A stretch of 64,000 nt of DNA from Diaphorobacter caeni. GTDB taxonomy: Bacteria > Pseudomonadota > Gammaproteobacteria > Burkholderiales > Burkholderiaceae_C. Below are positions 1-8,906 of the stretch, in pieces (the first letter of the stretch is position 1; each line of letters starts with the position of its first letter). Made by a program: the position numbers and the translations under genes. Under the pieces are notes generated by a model. It was not told the origin of the DNA, made no database searches, and saw only the letters and a list, made by a program, of their open reading frames with translations. The stretch is taken from contig NZ_JADKYZ010000003.1 in assembly GCF_015354245.1 (NCBI RefSeq), positions 186,001 to 250,000 of the forward strand, written 5' to 3'.

Positions 1-383
1 AGATCCGCATCGGCATCATGCCGGGCATCGGCGGCACGCAGCGGCTGGTGCGGGCGGTGGGGAAGTTCAACGCGATGCGCATTCTGCTGACCGGACGGCC
101 GATCTGTGCCGAGGATGCGCAGTTGATGGGACTGGTGAGCATGGTCTGCGAGGATGATCAGGTGCAGTCGGAGGCGCTGAAGATGGCGCGGCAGATTGCT
201 GCCATGCCGCCTTTGGCTGTGGAGCAGATCAAGGAGGTGGTGATTGCGGGGATGGACGCTTCGCTGGATGCTGCCTTGATGTTGGAGCGGAAGGCGAATC
301 AGCTTTTGTTCGCTACTAGCGATCAAAAGGAAGGGATGAGTGCTTTTATTGAGAAGCGGGTTCCTCGGTTTGAGGGGCGGTAG
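1..383 (+). CDS. Enoyl-CoA hydratase/isomerase, C-terminal part (5' end outside window)
   Basis: The reading frame is open from the first bases and ends at the TAG at 381-383, so only the last ~127 residues are present. The frame contains the crotonase loop PGIGGTQRL, then a typical family C-terminus with RKANQLLFATSDQKEGMSAF and a final basic FIEKR segment. Crotonases hydrate 2-enoyl-CoA in beta-oxidation; the substrate cannot be told from this fragment. It converges on the hsdA-like gene across a long inverted repeat. Internal Met codons in the fragment are not the true start. Confidence 0.9.
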   Translation, partial: IRIGIMPGIGGTQRLVRAVGKFNAMRILLTGRPICAEDAQLMGLVSMVCEDDQVQSEALKMARQIAAMPPLAVEQIKEVVIAGMDASLDAALMLERKANQLLFATSDQKEGMSAFIEKRVPRFEGR

Positions 384-453
384 TCTTGCATCTCATCCGC
401 CGCTTGCTCGTGGGATTGGGCTAGTTTTTCTGCTGCTGCCGCGGGGTTGCTTA

Positions 454-911
454 CGGAGGCCGGGACTGCCCCCGGCGGGGCAATCACTTTTTGCTTGCGC
501 GCAAAAAGTAATCAAAAACGCGCTTTCGAATTCGGGGTCACGCGGCAGAACTCACTGCGCGACTGCGTCGCTCCGTTCGGGCAACCGCCGCGAGTCAGTG
601 TTTCACCAAGAGGAATTTGCGGCACGTCGCTTCGCTTGTGCCGGGGAGTTTGCAGAGTGGGGTTGGGGCGCAAAGGCCCGCTGCGCTTTTGAGCGAGGTT
701 GACCCAACGAGCAAATCAAAAACTGCACGGCACGAGCGCAGCGAAGTGCCGAATACACCTCTTATGAAATATCCAGCTCGCGGCGGTTGTCCGAGCGGCG
801 CGCGCAGCGCAAAGCGAGTTCTGCCGCGGGTATTTAGAGCGCGTTTTGGGTTACCTTTTGCGCGCAAGCAAAAGGTGACTCCGCCGCCGGGCGGAACTCC
901 CGGCCTCCGCC
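454..911. repeat. Long inverted-repeat pair at a convergent gene junction (locus 1)
   Basis: Two similar ~190-bp units face each other. The left unit begins with GGAGGCCGGGA near 455 and carries the hairpin CTTTTTGC-N6-GCAAAAAG at 487-508. The right unit is the reverse complement, with CCTTTTGC-N6-GCAAAAGG at 854-875, ending at 911. Both units also contain GGCAGAACTC, a GCAACCGCCGCGAG-like stretch and GGCACGTCGCT..CGTGCCG. No convincing gene lies between 384 and 959. A second pair with the same architecture lies at 33605-34106. A role as a two-way transcription stop or folded element is inference. Confidence 0.8.
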
Positions 912-959
912 CTCAAAACACCCCAGCAGCCAGCTGAGAAGCCCCCGTGTTCATCAGCA

Positions 960-1733
960 TCAGAACTGCGTAGGCCGCATCTGCGCATCAATCCCCCCAT
1001 CCACGCAAATCTGCGCACCATGGACGTAGCTGGCACCAGGGCTCATGAGGAAAGCAATGACCGAAGCCATTTCCGCTGGATCAGCACGCCGCCCCATGGG
1101 AGGCAGGAATTCGGCAATGGACTTGGCGAAACGCGGGTCCTGGGCACTGGCTTGGAGCAGCGGAGTTTCGGTCGCGCCCGGAGCCACCGAGTTCAGGCGC
1201 ACGCCGTCCTTGCCCCAAGGTACGGCACGCTTGCGGATGGCGACGGTCAGGCCGTTTTTGCTGCCCGCGTAGGCCAAATTACCGCCCTGCTCGCCCGCGC
1301 CGTTGACGATGGCCTGGGCCATCGCGTCGTCGCCGTTTTCAAAAGCGGAGGCCAGGGGGTTCTTGTCCCATGGCAGGTGAGCGGACGCTACCGAGGAGAT
1401 CACCACGGCTGCGGGTGACTGGCCTTTTTTCAACGCGGGGAACAGGCCATCGAGCAATTCGACCGCGCCGAAATAGTTGACCGAGGCAATCTTGCCGGCG
1501 GGACGCACGTGGGTGCCCAGACCTGCGCAGAGCACCAGACCGTCGAGCACGCCACGGCAGGCGGTCAGCGCGGCGTCGATGGCTTGTTTGCGGCCTTCTT
1601 GCGTGGAGAGGTCGGCGATGATTTCCGCGTCGCGGATGTCGATGCCGATGACCTTGTGGCCGGCGGCTTCCAGCGCCTTGCGGGCTGCCGCGCCGATGCC
1701 GGTGGCGCAGCCGCTCATGATGGTGGTTGGCAT
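960..1733 (-). CDS. hsdA: 3-alpha-hydroxysteroid dehydrogenase/carbonyl reductase-like SDR
   Basis: A 257-residue short-chain dehydrogenase with the NAD-binding SGCATGIGAA motif at residues 7-16. The catalytic residues Ser114 (VISSVAS), Tyr155 and Lys159 (YAGSK) sit at the positions known for Comamonas testosteroni HsdA, which is also 257 residues long. The C-terminus MRPTQF matches my recollection of HsdA. That enzyme oxidises and reduces the 3-alpha-hydroxyl of steroids and also reduces xenobiotic carbonyls. I chose the ATG at 1733 because AGGAAAC lies just upstream and the fold begins there; the frame stays open to 1781. It is divergent from the OYE-family reductase at 1952. Substrate is inferred. 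Confidence 0.85.
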   Translation of the reverse strand: MPTTIMSGCATGIGAAARKALEAAGHKVIGIDIRDAEIIADLSTQEGRKQAIDAALTACRGVLDGLVLCAGLGTHVRPAGKIASVNYFGAVELLDGLFPALKKGQSPAAVVISSVASAHLPWDKNPLASAFENGDDAMAQAIVNGAGEQGGNLAYAGSKNGLTVAIRKRAVPWGKDGVRLNSVAPGATETPLLQASAQDPRFAKSIAEFLPPMGRRADPAEMASVIAFLMSPGASYVHGAQICVDGGIDAQMRPTQF

Positions 1734-1806
1734 GTTTCGAAGTTTCCTGATGGGTACTGATGACTGTATAGCGCACATCAAAACCCAAGCCGCCAGTCGC
1801 GACCAC

Positions 1807-1825
1807 CTACAAACGGACGATGTAG
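1807..1825. promoter_or_regulatory. Small inverted repeat in the hsdA/OYE divergent promoter region
   Basis: CTACA-N9-TGTAG lies in the 218-bp gap between the two divergent starts (1733 and 1952). It could be an operator for a regulator shared by both genes. It is short and could be chance. Confidence 0.25.
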
Positions 1826-1951
1826 TTACCCCGGTGGAAATTTATGGTGACGCTCTCTACACTGCGCTGCGATCAGGTCACCTCAGCCGGACAGCCAGTC
1901 GAACGCACAACAGACAGTCAAACAAACAAGCCAAGCAAGGACGACAACCCG

Positions 1952-4084
1952 ATGAGCAACAACCCTCACGCATCCCTTCTGCAACCCGGTCGCATCGGTT
2001 CAATGGAACTGAAAAACCGCATCGTCATGGCGCCCATGGGGGAGAACTTCGGCGGCAGCGACGGCATCTGCGGAGAGCGCACGCAGGCATTCTACGAAGA
2101 GCGCGCGGCCGGTGGCACCGGGCTGGTCATCATGGGGACGACGGCGATTTCATGGCCCAGCGGCACGAGCGAGCCGCACCAGCTGGGCATCTCCAACGAT
2201 GATTTCATTCCGGGTCTGGCCGAGGTCGCGCGCCGCGTGCATGCACACGGCGGCAAGATCGGCATTCAGATCAACCACAGCGGCAAGGTCGCCGCCTACG
2301 ACCGCAGCTGCGGACGTGAGATGTGGGTGTCGTCGCTGCCGCCCGCCGCGCCGGTGGCCGAGTCGATGCGCACCATCACGCCCAAGGAGTTCTCGACCTT
2401 CATCGGTGTGGGCCCGCACCCCGAACGCTATCGCGTGATGGACCATGCGGACATCGCGCAGATGATCGAGTGGTTCGCCGCCGCCGCCGTGCGCGCGCAG
2501 AAGGCCGGTTTCGACGGGGTTGAAGTGCATTGCGCGCACAACTACATGATCGCGAACTTTCTTTCGCCGTTCTTCAACAGCCGCACCGACGAATACGGCG
2601 GCAGCTGGGAGAACCGCACGCGCCTGCTGCGCGAGGTGCTGACCGAAGTGCGCCGTCGCGTGGGGCCTGACTTCGCTGTCTGGGTGCGCCTTGATGCCGA
2701 AGAGATGCACACGCCGGGCGGCATCACCATGGACGAGGCCATCAAGACCGCCAAGCTCTGCGAGGAGCTCGGTGTGGTCGATGCGATCAGCGTGTCGGCC
2801 TACGCGCGCATGCCCACCGGCTCGGCCTTCACCGATGCGCCGATCCCGCAGAAGCAGAACGCGTATCGCAACTTCGCCGCGCAGTACAAGAAGGCGGTGA
2901 AGCTGCCGATCATCTCCGCCGGTCGCTGGGAGATCGACGACGCCACCGACGCGGTGAACAAGGGCGAGATCGACTTCGTCGCCATGGGCCGAAAACTGCT
3001 GGCCGAATCCGAGCTGGCCAACAAGCTCTCCGCCAACGCGGCCCAGGACGTGCGCCCGTGCATCTACTGCTATGCCTGCGTGAGCGAGATCTTCATCAAT
3101 CACGGCATCAAGTGTGCAGTCAATGCGCGCGTGGGTCGCGAAACCGAAGCGCCGATCCAGTTCGCGGCCAAGCCACGCCACGTGCTCGTGGTCGGCGGCG
3201 GCCCCTCCGGCATGGAGGCTGCGCGCGTGGCCGCGCTGCGGGGTCACCGCGTAACGCTGGTCGAGCGCAGCGACCGCCTTGGCGGCACTCTGTTCTTCGC
3301 GGCCCTCGCCTACCCCGAGAACGGCCGTCTGCTCGACTATCTGGCCCGCCAGATGGAGCACCCTAACATTGATGTGCGACTGAGCACCACGGTCGATGCC
3401 GCGCTGATCGATGTGCTCCAGCCCGACGAGATCTTCGTCGGCACCGGTGCCATGCGCGCAGCGCCAGCCATCGAAGGCGCAGAGCAGAACCATGTGTGGA
3501 GCGGCGACGAGCTGCGCCGCCTGATGACCGGCGACCGCGCGGAAGAGATCGCCAAGGCCAAGCTGAGCCTGACCGAGCGCGCGCTGTTCAAGGCCGGCGG
3601 CATGCTCGGCGTGACCGACAGCAAAAATGCCATACAGGGCCTCTCCAAGTTGTGGATGCCGCTCGGCAAACGGGTGACCATCATCGGCGGCGGCCTCGTG
3701 GGACTTGAGCTGGCCGAATTCCTCCTCGACCGCGGCCGCGAGGTCACCGTGCTCGAACCTGGCACGCATCCCGGCACCGAACTGTCCATCGTGCGCCGCT
3801 GGCGCGTGGTCGAAGCGGTGAAGGCGCACGGCAAACTGCAGTTGCTCGCACAAGTCCAGCGCATCACCAAAAAGGAAGTGATCTGGACGGACAAGTCCGG
3901 TGCCGAGCAGAACACGCCAGCCGACTCGGTCATCATCGCGCTTGGTGCCCAACCAGACGCCAGCGTGGCCGAAGCGATTGCCGCGCTCACCAAGGTGCCA
4001 GTGCGCCAACTGGGTGACAGCAGCGCCGTCGGGTATATCGAAGGCGCCATGCACTCGGGCAACCTTGCTGGCGCGACGGTCTGA
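1952..4084 (+). CDS. Old-yellow-enzyme family NADH:flavin oxidoreductase with Fe-S and FAD/NAD domains (FadH/BaiCD type)
   Basis: A 710-residue enzyme built like 2,4-dienoyl-CoA reductase and the clostridial bile-acid enzymes BaiCD/BaiH. An FMN TIM barrel (residues ~5-350, with HCAHNYMIANFLSPFFN) is followed by a 4Fe-4S site, Cys370, Cys373, Cys376 and Cys388, and then an FAD/NAD(P) module with two dinucleotide motifs (VVGGGPSGMEA, TIIGGGLVGLELA). Such enzymes pass electrons from NAD(P)H through FAD and Fe-S to FMN and reduce an activated C=C bond. Beside an hsdA-like gene a steroid enone is the attractive substrate, but that is inference. The ATG at 1952 begins the conserved region; an upstream in-frame start at 1844 is less likely. 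Confidence 0.85.
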   Translation: MSNNPHASLLQPGRIGSMELKNRIVMAPMGENFGGSDGICGERTQAFYEERAAGGTGLVIMGTTAISWPSGTSEPHQLGISNDDFIPGLAEVARRVHAHGGKIGIQINHSGKVAAYDRSCGREMWVSSLPPAAPVAESMRTITPKEFSTFIGVGPHPERYRVMDHADIAQMIEWFAAAAVRAQKAGFDGVEVHCAHNYMIANFLSPFFNSRTDEYGGSWENRTRLLREVLTEVRRRVGPDFAVWVRLDAEEMHTPGGITMDEAIKTAKLCEELGVVDAISVSAYARMPTGSAFTDAPIPQKQNAYRNFAAQYKKAVKLPIISAGRWEIDDATDAVNKGEIDFVAMGRKLLAESELANKLSANAAQDVRPCIYCYACVSEIFINHGIKCAVNARVGRETEAPIQFAAKPRHVLVVGGGPSGMEAARVAALRGHRVTLVERSDRLGGTLFFAALAYPENGRLLDYLARQMEHPNIDVRLSTTVDAALIDVLQPDEIFVGTGAMRAAPAIEGAEQNHVWSGDELRRLMTGDRAEEIAKAKLSLTERALFKAGGMLGVTDSKNAIQGLSKLWMPLGKRVTIIGGGLVGLELAEFLLDRGREVTVLEPGTHPGTELSIVRRWRVVEAVKAHGKLQLLAQVQRITKKEVIWTDKSGAEQNTPADSVIIALGAQPDASVAEAIAALTKVPVRQLGDSSAVGYIEGAMHSGNLAGATV

Positions 4085-4117
4085 TCATCAGCAGCACCCA
4101 CTGCGCCCATTCCCCTC

Positions 4118-4141
4118 AAGGCCTGCTTCATGCAGGCCTTT
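4118..4141 (+). terminator. Hairpin terminator after the OYE-family gene
   Basis: AAGGCCTGC (4118-4126) pairs with GCAGGCCTT (4132-4140) across a five-base loop, 33 bases after the stop codon. The T tract is short, so it may be weak. Confidence 0.6.
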
Positions 4142-4349
4142 GTCATGCCAACTCCGCTCATCCGCACACGCGGCCCGAGCACTCGTTCCATGAACCGGAA
4201 TCACCCTCCAAGCCCAAATTTTTCACGCACCCGATCCGATAATCGCCCATCTTTAATTGACAATTAGATAACAATCATGCATCCAGCCCGGCTTGCGCGA
4301 CACTTCGTCCCGCTGCGCCGCAACCCATCGGCACAGCGACTTTGACACT

Positions 4350-4580
4350 ATGGATTTGACCAAGGATGAACTGGCCTACTTCGGTGACATCGGCGCCCTC
4401 GAGCACGACTGCTTCGGCCGTCTGGTCTTCATCGGGCTGAGCTTCGAGGAGAGCTGGGAATTCAAACGCTTTCACGACACCTATCTCACACAGGAGCGCT
4501 GGATCAATCCCGAGCGCTATGTGGAGTTGATGGTCAAACATGAGCGCGCGCGACTGCGGTCCTCGGTGCCTCAGCATTGA
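4350..4580 (+). CDS. Small hypothetical protein, 76 aa
   Basis: The protein begins MDLTKDELAYFGD and is acidic and soluble, with no membrane segment. The frame extends upstream to a TTG at 4293, but the added residues look non-coding and I prefer the ATG at 4350. The body has an orderly composition (SFEESWEFKRFHDTYL, NPERYVELM) typical of a real small protein. I do not recognise a family. It lies upstream of the tRNA pair and is probably transcribed separately. Confidence 0.5.
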   Translation: MDLTKDELAYFGDIGALEHDCFGRLVFIGLSFEESWEFKRFHDTYLTQERWINPERYVELMVKHERARLRSSVPQH

Positions 4581-4637
4581 ATCCGATGCGCCAACGAAAA
4601 ATTTCCCCGTTTGATTTTTCATGCGAAATACATGCGC

Positions 4638-4643
4638 TATAAT
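4638..4643 (+). promoter_or_regulatory. -10 box of the tRNA-Val promoter
   Basis: A perfect TATAAT lies 33 bases before the first tRNA. The -35 is unclear: TTTTCA at 4616-4621 gives a 16-base spacer, while TTGATT at 4611 is too far away. Confidence 0.6.
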
Positions 4644-4676
4644 CGATGGCTTAGCGCAAACGACGCAGCGCTAAAC

Positions 4677-4751
4677 GGGTGATTAGCTCAGCGGTAGAGC
4701 ACTGCCTTCACACGGCAGGGGTCACATGTTCGATCCATGTATCACCCACCA
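4677..4751 (+). tRNA. tRNA-Val(CAC), copy 1
   Basis: The acceptor stem GGGTGAT (4677-4683) pairs with ATCACCC (4741-4747) and the 3' ACCA is encoded. The anticodon arm is CTGCC-TTCACAC-GGCAG, giving anticodon CAC, which reads the valine codon GTG. The T arm contains GTTCGATCC. It is followed 48 bases later by a near-identical copy. Confidence 0.93.
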
Positions 4752-4799
4752 TTTTCGTTGTCCCGATCGGCGCTCTTCAGAGTTGCAGATTGCGGCATC

Positions 4800-4874
4800 G
4801 GGCGATTAGCTCAGCGGTAGAGCACTGCCTTCACACGGCAGGGGTCACATGTTCGATCCATGTATCGCCCACCA
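4800..4874 (+). tRNA. tRNA-Val(CAC), copy 2
   Basis: Identical to copy 1 except for one acceptor-stem pair: GGGCGAT (4800-4806) pairs with ATCGCCC (4864-4870), a C:G pair in place of T:A. The anticodon is CAC and the CCA end is encoded. A strong terminator follows, so the two are probably one transcript. Confidence 0.93.
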
Positions 4875-4880
4875 ACAAGC

Positions 4881-4916
4881 AAGCCTTCCAAGTCTTTGAT
4901 TTGGAAGGCTTTTTTG
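4881..4916 (+). terminator. Rho-independent terminator of the tRNA operon
   Basis: AGCCTTCCAA (4882-4891) pairs with TTGGAAGGCT (4901-4910), followed by TTTTT. Confidence 0.9.
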
Positions 4917-5092
4917 CATCAAGAATTTTCGCGACGCAACTTCACAGAGTCTGGCTCCGACAGAGAAATCGGTTGCAGATAAACGAGGATGCCCATGTTC
5001 AGCGAATTTCCGCGCGGCCCCATCGACCGGGGCGACAAAGCGCAGCCCCCTCCTTCGCCAGAAGAGGTTGCGCAATGGCCTTGGTTTTCAGG

Positions 5093-7360
5093 TCACGACA
5101 GCTTGAACGGCAGTTCGCGCGGCACCTTGCCGGTGATCTGTGCAATCGCGTTCGCGAACGCGGGTGCGAGCGGCGGCACGCCCGGCTCGCCCATGCCGGT
5201 GGGAGCGTCGGCGCTGGGCACGATGTGCACGGCGATCTCGGGCATGTCGGTCAGGCGCGGAACGACGTAGTCGCCGAAGTTGCTCTGCTCGACCTGGCCG
5301 TCCTTGAAGGTGATGGCCGCGCCGGGAATGCACATGCCAAGGCCCATCAGCGCCCCGCCCTGCACCTGCGCTTCCACGCCGCGCGGATTGACGGCGAGGT
5401 TGCAGTGCACGCCTGCGGTCACCTTGTGCAGCTTGGGACTGCCGTCCTTCACCGAGGCCTCGACGACATAGGCGACGATCGAGTCGAACGACTCATGCAC
5501 CGCCACACCCCAAGCACGGCCGGCCTCGAGCTGGCGCTTGCCGTAGCCCGATTTCTCGACCGCCAGTTGCAGCGCTGCCGTGTGGCGCGGATGCTTGTCG
5601 CCGAACTGGCTCAGGCGGAACTCGACCGGGTCCTGCTTGGCCGCGCGGGCGATCTCGTCGATCAGCGTCTCCATCACGTAGGCCGTGTGGGTGGAGCCCA
5701 CGCTGCGCCACCAGAGCACTGGCGCGTTGAGCACCGGGTGGTGCGCCGACAGGCGCATCGGCACGTCGTAGGGGGCCTTCATACCTTCGACCGTGGTAGT
5801 GTCCACGCCGTCCTTGACCATGAAGCCTTCGAAAGCCGTACCTTTGGCAAGCGACTGGCCGACGATCACGTGATCCCACGCGACGACCTGCCCCTTCTCA
5901 TCAAGCCCGATCTCGGCGCGGTGCACATGCATGGGACGGTAGTAGCCGCCTTTCACATCGTCTTCGCGGCTCCAGATCAGGCGCACCGGCGCATCGATGC
6001 CCGCCGCACGCGTAGCCATGGCGATGTGGCAGGCCTCGGCCACGTAGTCGCTTGACGGCGTGGCGCGGCGGCCGAAGCCGCCACCGGCCATCTGCACGTT
6101 GACGCGCACATTCTGCGGCTGCAGACCGAGCACGCGCGCCGCCGTCGCCACCTCCCAGCCTGGTGCCTGCGTGCCCAGCCACAGCTCGGCCTTGGCATTG
6201 GCGCCCGTGCCGGTGATGCGCACGGTGCAGTTCAGCGGCTCCATCGGCGTGTGGGCGAGATACGGGAACACGTATTCCGCGCTGATCTTCCGCGCCGCGC
6301 CACCGAGTTTGGAAACATCGGCATCGAACTTGATCGCGCCGGGCTTCTTCGCCAGCTCGCGGTATTGCGCAAGCTGCTGGGTCGAGTCCACCTTGCCGAC
6401 GGACGCGCTGTCCCATTCGACCTTCAGCGCCTCACGCCCCTGCTTGGCCGCCCAGTAACCATTGGCCACCACGGCGACCACCTCGCCCCCCAGCACGCTC
6501 GGCACGCGCAGCACGGCGCGCACACCCTTGATGGCCTTGGCCGCGGCACCATCCACCGACAGCACCTTGCTGCCGTAGACCGGCGGGTGCAGCACCACGG
6601 CAGTGAGCATGCCGGGCAGTTGCATGTCGATGCCGTAGGCCTGGTTGCCGCTCGACTTGGCGCGCGCGTCAATGCGGCCCGTGGCCTTGCCGATGATGCG
6701 GAAATCCTTGGCGTCCTTGAGCACCACCTGCTGCGGCACGGGCAGCGCCATCGCCGCATCGGCCAACTCACCGTAGCCGAGCTTCTTGCCGCGCGGACCG
6801 ATCACCTGACCGGCCTGCGTGCGCAGCGACTGCGCATCCACGCCCCAGCGCTTGGCGGCGGCCGCCACCAGCATGGCGCGGGTGCGGGCACCGAGCTCGC
6901 GGTATTGCGTGTACGAATTCTTGATCGAGGTGGAGCCGCCCGTGAGGTGAAAACCCATGAACGGATCGGCATACGCAGGATCGGCATTGCCATGCACGCT
7001 GCGCACCTTGGACCAGTCGGCGTCTAGCTCCTCGGCGAGCACCATCGGCAGGCCGGTCTGCACACCCTGCCCGAAATCGAGCCGGTTGATGGTGACGGTG
7101 ACGATGCCGTCACGGTCAATCTTCACGAATGCGGCGGGTTGCTGCGTCGGCTTCAGCGCATTGGCGGCGACGGGTGCATCGCCCTCGCCCTTGGCCAGCG
7201 CGGCCATGGGAAACGCGCCCAGCGCGAAGCCCGAGGCCGTGGCGAGCTTGAGAAAGCTGCGGCGCTCCAGGCCCGCGCTTTCAGCAGAAGGAGTGGCCTC
7301 AACGGCCAGCGAACGCAGACCCTGCGGCATGTCGGCAAGAACGTGTTGGGGAATGTGCAT
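5093..7360 (-). CDS. Molybdopterin-binding large subunit, isoquinoline 1-oxidoreductase beta/xanthine dehydrogenase family
   Basis: A 755-residue periplasmic molybdenum hydroxylase subunit. A twin-arginine signal (RRSFLKLATASGFALGAF) lies near residues 32-50. The molybdopterin regions include QMAGGGFGRR, LNAPVLWWRSVGSTH and, near the C-terminus, GMGEPG with Glu725 as the expected catalytic base. Such enzymes hydroxylate N-heterocycles or aldehydes with water and pass electrons to the Fe-S subunit. The ATG at 7360 is the first plausible start after the small subunit, which ends 17 bases upstream, so the two form one operon. No cytochrome or XdhC-type maturation gene is adjacent. Substrate unknown. 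Confidence 0.85.
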   Translation of the reverse strand: MHIPQHVLADMPQGLRSLAVEATPSAESAGLERRSFLKLATASGFALGAFPMAALAKGEGDAPVAANALKPTQQPAAFVKIDRDGIVTVTINRLDFGQGVQTGLPMVLAEELDADWSKVRSVHGNADPAYADPFMGFHLTGGSTSIKNSYTQYRELGARTRAMLVAAAAKRWGVDAQSLRTQAGQVIGPRGKKLGYGELADAAMALPVPQQVVLKDAKDFRIIGKATGRIDARAKSSGNQAYGIDMQLPGMLTAVVLHPPVYGSKVLSVDGAAAKAIKGVRAVLRVPSVLGGEVVAVVANGYWAAKQGREALKVEWDSASVGKVDSTQQLAQYRELAKKPGAIKFDADVSKLGGAARKISAEYVFPYLAHTPMEPLNCTVRITGTGANAKAELWLGTQAPGWEVATAARVLGLQPQNVRVNVQMAGGGFGRRATPSSDYVAEACHIAMATRAAGIDAPVRLIWSREDDVKGGYYRPMHVHRAEIGLDEKGQVVAWDHVIVGQSLAKGTAFEGFMVKDGVDTTTVEGMKAPYDVPMRLSAHHPVLNAPVLWWRSVGSTHTAYVMETLIDEIARAAKQDPVEFRLSQFGDKHPRHTAALQLAVEKSGYGKRQLEAGRAWGVAVHESFDSIVAYVVEASVKDGSPKLHKVTAGVHCNLAVNPRGVEAQVQGGALMGLGMCIPGAAITFKDGQVEQSNFGDYVVPRLTDMPEIAVHIVPSADAPTGMGEPGVPPLAPAFANAIAQITGKVPRELPFKLS

Positions 7361-7377
7361 GTGGGTTCTCCGTCCGT

Positions 7378-7839
7378 TCAGGCCAGCGTCTTCGCGGCGT
7401 CGTGGATCGCCGCGCGAATGCGCACATAGGTACCGCAGCGGCAGATGTTGCCCGCCATCGCGGCGTCGATGTCCGCATCGCTCGGCGCGCGGTTGCTCTG
7501 GAGCAACGCGGTGGCGCTCATGATCTGGCCGCTCTGGCAGTAGCCGCACTGCGCCACGTCGTTGCGCACCCAGGCGTCCTCGACGGCCTTGCCCACCTTG
7601 TCTGCGGCCTGCGCCTCGATGGTGGTGATCTTCTGGCCCTCGGCCGCCGACACCGGCGTGATGCACGAGCGGATGGCCTGGCCGTTCAGGTGCACGGTGC
7701 ACGCGCCGCACAGCGCCATGCCGCAGCCGAACTTGGTGCCGGTCATGCCGAGCGAGTCGCGCAGCGTCCAGAGAATGGGGGTCGCGGGATCGACATCGAC
7801 CGATGTCGGCTTGCCGTTGAGGGTGAATTTGACGGTCAT
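7378..7839 (-). CDS. 2Fe-2S subunit of the molybdenum hydroxylase (IorA-like)
   Basis: A 153-residue protein with two 2Fe-2S clusters. The plant-type ferredoxin cluster uses Cys39, Cys44, Cys47 and Cys59; the second uses Cys98, Cys101, Cys133 and Cys135 (CGYCQSG, CRCG). It carries electrons from the molybdenum centre of the large subunit encoded immediately downstream. It has no signal of its own, as is usual for small subunits co-exported with the Tat-bearing large subunit. Start chosen at MTVKFTL, the usual beginning of the family; the frame runs further up without homology. Divergent from the LysR gene at 7994. Confidence 0.87.
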   Translation of the reverse strand: MTVKFTLNGKPTSVDVDPATPILWTLRDSLGMTGTKFGCGMALCGACTVHLNGQAIRSCITPVSAAEGQKITTIEAQAADKVGKAVEDAWVRNDVAQCGYCQSGQIMSATALLQSNRAPSDADIDAAMAGNICRCGTYVRIRAAIHDAAKTLA

Positions 7840-7993
7840 GGAGCGGTTCAATCGTGGTGGTGGTGTTGTTCTTGCACGCATTCTCGCGCGCGCCATGCAA
7901 AGCATGGGCCGCAAGCAGTGTGCAACAGCCCAAGCCAAAGAAAAAGCCACGCAATCTATCTAAGTTATTAAGTTCTGCTTAACAATCGCCACC

Positions 7994-8902
7994 ATGAAGC
8001 CCGAAATCCTCGCCTCATTGGCTGCCTTCGAGCAGGTAGCGCAGCACCGCAGCCTGACCTACGCCGCGCACGCGCTCGGCGTCACGCCCGCAGCGCTGTC
8101 CCAGACCATCAAGAAGCTGGAAACCCGCCTCAAAGTGCGACTGTTCGACCGCACCACCCGCAGCGTGAACCTCACCGAGGCGGGCCGCGAGTATCTGGAG
8201 CGCGTCACCCCGGCCCTTGCCCATCTGCGCGAGGCGACCGAAGACCTCCAGTTCAGCGCCGGAGTCGAGGGCGGCACACTGCGCCTGACCATCTCCCACC
8301 CCGCCGGTCGCGTGCTGGTGGAGCCCATGCTGGCCGAGTTCTTCGCGCTGCATCCGCACATCCATCTCGAGCTGGTCTATGACGACGGCTTCGTCGACAT
8401 CGTGCGCGATGGCTTCGACCTGGGCATCCGCAACGGCGAATCGCTCGAAGGCGACATGGTCGCCGTGCGGCTCACCGACGAGATGGTCATGAGCTGCGCC
8501 GCCTCGCCCGCCTACCTCAGAGCCCGCGGAACCCCGCAGCACCCCGACGAGCTCGCGCGGCACCACCAGTGCATCAACTACCGCATGAGCAGCAGCGGCG
8601 GCATCTACAAATGGGAGTTCGTCATCGACGGAAAACTCACGGAACGCGCGGTGCATGGGCCGCTCACCGTCAACCACTGGGGCACCGCGCTGCAAGCGGC
8701 CCGGGACGGCCTGGGCCTGCTCATCGGCTGGCGCGAGTCACTGCTGCCCGCGCTCACGAGCGGCGAACTGGTGGAGGTGCTGATTCCTTACCGCTCAAGC
8801 TTCCCGGGCTTTTACGCGTACTACCCGCATCGCACGCATCTGCCGATGAAGACGCGGGTGTTTCTGGATTTTCTGCTGCGACGCGTGCCGGACAGCGCCT
8901 AG
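7994..8902 (+). CDS. LysR-family transcriptional regulator
   Basis: A 302-residue LysR protein. The N-terminal winged helix-turn-helix (residues ~5-60) contains HRSLTYAAHALGVTPAALSQTIKKLE and LFDRTTRSVNLTEAG, followed by a substrate-binding effector domain. It is transcribed away from the molybdenum hydroxylase genes, with 154 bases between the starts, the usual geometry for a LysR regulator of its divergent neighbour. Its 3' end meets the FTR1 gene with only four bases between stops. Effector unknown. Confidence 0.88.
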   Translation: MKPEILASLAAFEQVAQHRSLTYAAHALGVTPAALSQTIKKLETRLKVRLFDRTTRSVNLTEAGREYLERVTPALAHLREATEDLQFSAGVEGGTLRLTISHPAGRVLVEPMLAEFFALHPHIHLELVYDDGFVDIVRDGFDLGIRNGESLEGDMVAVRLTDEMVMSCAASPAYLRARGTPQHPDELARHHQCINYRMSSSGGIYKWEFVIDGKLTERAVHGPLTVNHWGTALQAARDGLGLLIGWRESLLPALTSGELVEVLIPYRSSFPGFYAYYPHRTHLPMKTRVFLDFLLRRVPDSA

Positions 8903-8906
8903 ACCA

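Noticed and set aside
454-911. Possible CRISPR-like or phage attachment repeats
   Set aside because: Only two inverted units with no regular spacers and no integrase or cas gene nearby.
340-937. Several 80-120 residue frames inside the inverted repeat at locus 1
   Set aside because: They run through repeated non-coding DNA and recur in the second locus with shifted frames.
2150-4054. A 634-residue minus-strand frame opposite the OYE-family gene
   Set aside because: His-, Arg- and Ala-rich composition without any motif; it is the mirror of a high-GC gene on the other strand.
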